Of a stretch of DNA of 64,000 nt, positions 60,501 to 64,000 are shown one piece after another. This DNA comes from Paraspadella gotoi (lineage: Eukaryota > Chaetognatha). Under the pieces are notes generated by a model. It was given only the letters and a program-made list of their open reading frames with translations. It was not told the origin of the DNA and ran no database searches. Location: contig JBJCIZ010000028.1 of assembly GCA_051294375.1 (NCBI GenBank), positions 930,437-994,436 on the forward strand, read 5' to 3'. Position 1 is the first letter of the stretch; the number at the start of each line of letters is the position of its first letter. The position numbers and the translations under genes were made by a program.

Positions 60501-61644
60501 GCTGCTTGAAGCGGGCCGAGAAGAAGTCGGGTTCGAATCTTTGCCCACTGGAGAGTCACGACGAGAGATTCAAAGCCTCGAACAGCTTATCACCGATGTC
60601 GACGACGTCGTCCAGGTCGCGCCGAAGACTTCCTCGCCCAAAAGAAGGAATCTGTTCCCTCCGCCGCAAACGAAAGACTTTGGTTTGCTCGTGGACGAGC
60701 CTCTCGATCGAGTGGAGGCCGACGAAGACGCCTCCGACGGGGATCGATCCACTGACCTTTTCCTAGACGACGACGACGATGAACTATGTGACTTTTTCGT
60801 CGGCGGCGACGATGACCTCGGTGGATTCTTGGCACAGGGTGGTGAGGAGAAAACAACGACGACGATAATGTCAACGACGACGACCACGATGACGACGACA
60901 ACGGAAACATCCTCCACATCATCAACGACTCATTCCACGGATCGAAGAAACGCCAAACGTAATCCTTCCTCTTCCCCCGATAAAGACTTCGGATCTCGAA
61001 TTGCTGAGACTCCGTCCCCAGTCGTCGCCTCCTCCACAAAAACCGACGCGACCGACAATCCCGCGACCGACAATCCCGCGCCGACGATGCGGCGAAGAAG
61101 TTTGAAGCGTCTCAAGATGTCGGCCAAAAAAGCCGACGTCGGTAGAGACGATTCGATCGTCGAGGAAGAGAATCTCTCCCCTTGTCCGCCTTCCGTTTTT
61201 TGCCTCGCCTCTCATCCTCTCATCTTTTCTCGAGGAGAATCTTTTCGTCCTCTGCGTGAATTTTCTCTTCCTCGTCTGGATTCGTCGGCCGACGCTTTTC
61301 CGATTCCCGCCGATTGTCGACACCGCGCGGATCCGCCGCTGCTGACGCGGCGAGTCCAGCGGCGCCGCTGCTTTCGCGTCTCGATCGACGCCGCGGCGTC
61401 GACGTCTTCGAGCTTTAGCCCGCTCATCTCTCCCGGCGTCGACGCCGTCACTGGATTGCCCGCGGCACTGTGGAGCGAGGAGCTAGGGTGTGCGTTGCGG
61501 GCGCTGCGGTGCCGGATGTGCGAGTCCGGCACCGTGGCGGCGCTGGAGATTTTAAGTGATTCTTACAAGATTAAAAAGGGAGAGTTTATTTGCGTGAGGG
61601 ACGCGGTGAGGGTTTGTCCGCGATTGGTCGACCAGAAAGATTAA
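54503..61644 (+). CDS. BRIP1: BRIP1/FANCJ DEAH-box 5'-3' DNA helicase
   Basis: Exons 54503-55370, 55771-56050, 56644-56767, 56943-57477, 57780-58151, 58514-58660, 58892-59124, 59617-61644 join in phase to 1528 residues; human BRIP1 is 1249. Walker A is SPTGSGKS at ~47-54, followed by a charged insert (~95-215) and [16 protein letters not shown]. The four Fe-S cysteines are visible (RDQTCV, EGCNEM, SCPYYE, AACPFF). DEAH is in [10 protein letters not shown]. Later motifs are [26 protein letters not shown], and [20 protein letters not shown]. The family unwinds G-quadruplexes and acts in crosslink repair in the nucleus. The last exon, 676 codons, is mostly disordered, with a KRETERE coiled segment and Asp and Thr runs, and ends in a Cys-containing segment ([15 protein letters not shown]...[12 protein letters not shown]). 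[11 protein letters not shown] just after the helicase core matches BRIP1 rather than RTEL1. Confidence 0.94.
55465..55590 (-). mobile_element. tRNA-derived SINE-like sequence in BRIP1 intron 1
   Basis: The minus strand reads GGGGTTCTAGCCCG, a good B box, and ends GATCCGAAGCTCAGGGACTG. This resembles the element at 18735-18860 in both B box and tail. Confidence 0.5.
57672..57719 (-). other. Repeat with hammerhead-like core, minus strand
   Basis: On the minus strand: ACTGATGAAG, 15 bases, CGAAACATGTATG, then TAATAAAAC. CTGATGA and GAAA match the conserved hammerhead strands, but stem II between them does not pair well. It lies in BRIP1 intron 4. Confidence 0.4.
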
Positions 61645-61872
61645 ACGTTTCTGATTGGTCGGGATTCTGTGATACATTCTCTTTGTATTAGTCTTCGAGT
61701 TTTATAGCATTGAAACTTGATTGTTGAATTTTATATTTAAAAATTATAACTGGTTTTATTACTTAAAAAGTTGAATATACGAAATAATTCGAATAAAAAA
61801 AAAATATCCAACTCGTTGGATATTCAAACTAATTGTCCCTTTGCCGGGGGTACCTTTCTGGTCCTCGTCGCC

Positions 61873-62501
61873 ATGGCGACGGAATTCCCCAACGTGGCCG
61901 ACCCCTTCCAAGTGACCTCCAAGGAAGAGGCCGCCGTCGTCAAGTTCCTCGACGAGCAATTCCAGTTTCGCTTCACCGAAGCCGACAAAGGATTTCAGAA
62001 GTCACTCACCAAAGGTTTGGAAGGTGAATGTTGTTGTGGGGAGTTGTTGTGTGAGAAGGGAAATTGGTGGGTGTTAAATAGGTTCGATTGTTTTTCCGTC
62101 AGAAGCAGATTTGTGGTTTAATCCTAATGAGATGGGGTCTCTCAATATCACATTCATTATTTATTACTCGTTAATAACTTAAAATTAATTCACAATTTCC
62201 CCATTAATTAAACCACTCCAAATACCCAAAAAATCGCTCTTTTTCCACCCTAGACTCGGAAGATCCACTGATCGTAGAAAACTGGGCGGGATCCTCGGGA
62301 AGACGGAATCAACACAGGGACAAATTCTCTCGCGACTCTGACGGGAGAGGGAGAGGAAGAGGAGGAGGAAGAGGAGGGAGGAGAGATTGGGGAGGAGGAG
62401 GAGGTCGGGGCGGAGAGGGTCGCTACGAGCCTCGTGCCTGGCCCTCCCGCGATAATCGCTCCCACGACAGAGGAAACAGACGAGACGGATCTAACAGATA
62501 G
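61873..62501 (+). CDS. RAMAC: RAMAC-like cap methyltransferase activator, copy 1
   Basis: Exons 61873-62014 and 62254-62501 join in phase to 129 residues, near human RAMAC (118). The N-terminal block FLDEQFQFRFTEADKGFQK, then DPLIVENW and NQHRD, matches the RNMT-activating domain of RAMAC (FAM103A1): F..RFTE.D...Q and P.IVE.W. The C-terminal half is Arg/Gly-rich (RGRGRGGGRGG), as expected for an RNA-binding tail. Expected role: binds RNMT and stimulates N7-methylation of the mRNA cap in the nucleus. The start ATG is in CGCCATGGCG. The intron position (after SLTK) is identical in copy 2. Confidence 0.85.
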
Positions 62502-62841
62502 ACTCATTGACTCGTCGCACAGATGGACGCACAATTTGTTAATGTCTCGTTAGTTGCTACTCTTCTACAACCTTTTTTTTTGTCCTGCGGCCCCTTTTCT
62601 TTATCCCAGTTACATTTTTTCATCCACCGTTTTATATATTGCATTCATTCGCTCGTACTTTTCTTTACCGATTCCGATTTGTTACGAATAATCACGATTA
62701 TTTATGAGACGTTTTCTTACTGCGTTAACTATTTTTTTTTGTGATTTCATGTTTCAATTCGTAGATTCGAGAAAAAAGTAAACAAAACAAAACTAAAAAT
62801 TAAAGGAGAAACAAAAGAGCAAAGTCCCCCCCCTCCACAAA
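62502..62841 (+). other. Intergenic region between the two RAMAC-like genes
   Basis: 340 bp, T-rich on the left, A-rich before the ATG. No feature seen. Confidence 0.6.
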
Positions 62842-64000
62842 ATGGCGGGTGCCATCCCGTCCGTCGCCGATCCCTTCAACGTGACCCCCGAGGAGGAATC
62901 CGCCGTCCTCGCTTTTTTCGAGGAGACCTTCCGGTTTCGTTTCACCGAACGCGACCCGGGATTCCAGAAGGCGCTCACCAAAGGTTCGAGAGACGCGGGA
63001 CGACCGAGACGACGTCTAAGAGGCTCCCCCGTTGGGCGGACGTCTGTGGAAAAAAAAAAAGGCCATCTCGCTCTCATATCTTTCTCTCTTTTCGAATGCT
63101 TGTATTTATGATTTTTTTTTTCCCTTCAGGGTTTTTTAATAAAAAAGAAAACTGACGCCAACGTCGATTGAGTTTTACGCGATTGAAACTTTTTACGAGT
63201 TTTACTTCTGTGAACCTTTTTTTGATTTTTCTATAAAAAAAAAACAAAAAAACCGTCGATTCGTTTTATATCAATTTGCATTGAGTTTATTACGCTCAGT
63301 CAACGGGTTTAAATATTAAATTTATTATTTTTAACGAAAAATTTGTCAAATTCCATGATGATTTATAATTCTGAAAAAGAAAAAAAAAATTACAACTTGG
63401 TTTATTTATTAAACTAGTAATTTTTAATTTTGCTAATTTCCCACTATTTGGCAAATTTTTCTACTAAGGTTGTTACCATTTACTTTTATATTCCTTATTC
63501 GCCTCTTCCTCTTTCTCCTTCCCCCCTTCTCCCCCCCCACAAATCCCAGACCCCGAGGAGCCTTTGATAGTGGAACGATGGGTGGGCGCGACCGCCCGAC
63601 GGAACCAACACCGCGACAAATTCGCCAACGACGTCGAATGGAGAGGAAGAGGAAGAGGAAGGGGGAGGAGAGGGTGGGGAAGGGGTAGAGGAGACGGAGG
63701 AAGAGGATATTTCTCGGGCGGAGGCTTCGAGGGAGGAAGAGGACGAGGAGGATTCGAAGGGAGAGGACGAGGAAGAGGAGAGAGGGGATTCGATAGAGGA
63801 AGAGGACGAGGAAGAGGCAGAGGAGAAAGTCGAGATTCGTCGCCCGGAATGGGAAGAGGGAGAGGACGAGGCAGAGGAGAAGATAGGGATTCGTCGCCGG
63901 GAATCGGAAGAGGACGAGGCAGAGGACGAGGCAGAGTAGAAGACCGGGATTCGTCGCCGGCCGTCGGATCTTCTAGAAAACGACCGGCCGACGCCGACAG
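62842..64000 (+). CDS. RAMAC: RAMAC-like cap methyltransferase activator, copy 2, 3' partial
   Basis: Exon 1 is 62842-62983 (142 bp, same length and phase as copy 1): FFEETFRFRFTERDPGFQKALTK. Exon 2 starts at 63550: DPEEPLIVERWVGATARRNQHRDKF, then a long RGRGRG domain with three repeats of a RDSSPGxGRGRG type, and is still open at the window end. The tail is already over 130 residues, longer than copy 1, so the two copies differ mainly in the RG-rich part. The intron is 566 bp and AT-rich. Same expected role as copy 1. Confidence 0.83.

Overview
The window is a piece of a compact, intron-rich animal genome. Coding exons are GC-rich with a strong GAC/GTC/TCG bias, introns are short and AT-rich with GT-AG borders, and the recognisable proteins are metazoan-type: REXO1 with its Elongin-A-binding-protein region, AADAC, MARS1 with a GST-C-like N-terminus and WHEP domains, BRIP1/FANCJ, and RAMAC. 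I cannot name the species. Every supported gene lies on the + strand, head to tail, with most gaps between 230 and 550 bp. I found no minus-strand gene.

Layout. (1) 1-15775: a REXO1-like 3'-5' RNA exonuclease whose 5' end is off the window. (2) 16559-19109: a second, short REXO1-family exonuclease that starts with a membrane segment. (3) 19661-27749: an arylacetamide-deacetylase-like alpha/beta hydrolase. Its first intron holds a roughly 5 kb foldback (long inverted repeat) element. (4) 28066-32212: a PLP-dependent threonine aldolase. (5) 43075-50326: cytosolic methionyl-tRNA synthetase with two C-terminal WHEP modules. (6) 50690-52564 and 53053-54165: two tandem ethanolamine/choline-kinase-like genes, one with an intron and one without. 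(7) 54503-61644: a BRIP1/FANCJ DEAH helicase with a very long last exon. (8) 61873-62501 and 62842-end: two tandem RAMAC-like activators of the mRNA cap methyltransferase, with RG-rich tails.

Much of 5-18 kb and 25.8-45.5 kb is present twice, sometimes three times. The extra copies are full of one- and two-base indels and meet at runs of exactly 25 N. Shorter runs of 10 N join sequences that visibly overlap. I read these as unmerged or over-filled assembly gaps rather than biological duplications. The real locus is then probably about 15 kb shorter, with single copies of AADAC, threonine aldolase and MetRS. Even the better MetRS copy carries three apparent indels.

The genes do not form one pathway. 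RNA and translation roles recur (REXO1, MetRS, RAMAC), beside lipid-head-group and amino-acid metabolism and DNA crosslink repair. The co-orientation, the short gaps and the pyrimidine-rich 3' splice-acceptor-like sites 2-44 bp before several start codons raise the possibility of spliced-leader trans-splicing. That is inference only. Other points of interest are two GC-AG introns, a triplicated in-frame splice acceptor, tRNA-derived SINE-like sequences, a dispersed small palindrome, and a repeat whose core resembles the hammerhead ribozyme consensus.
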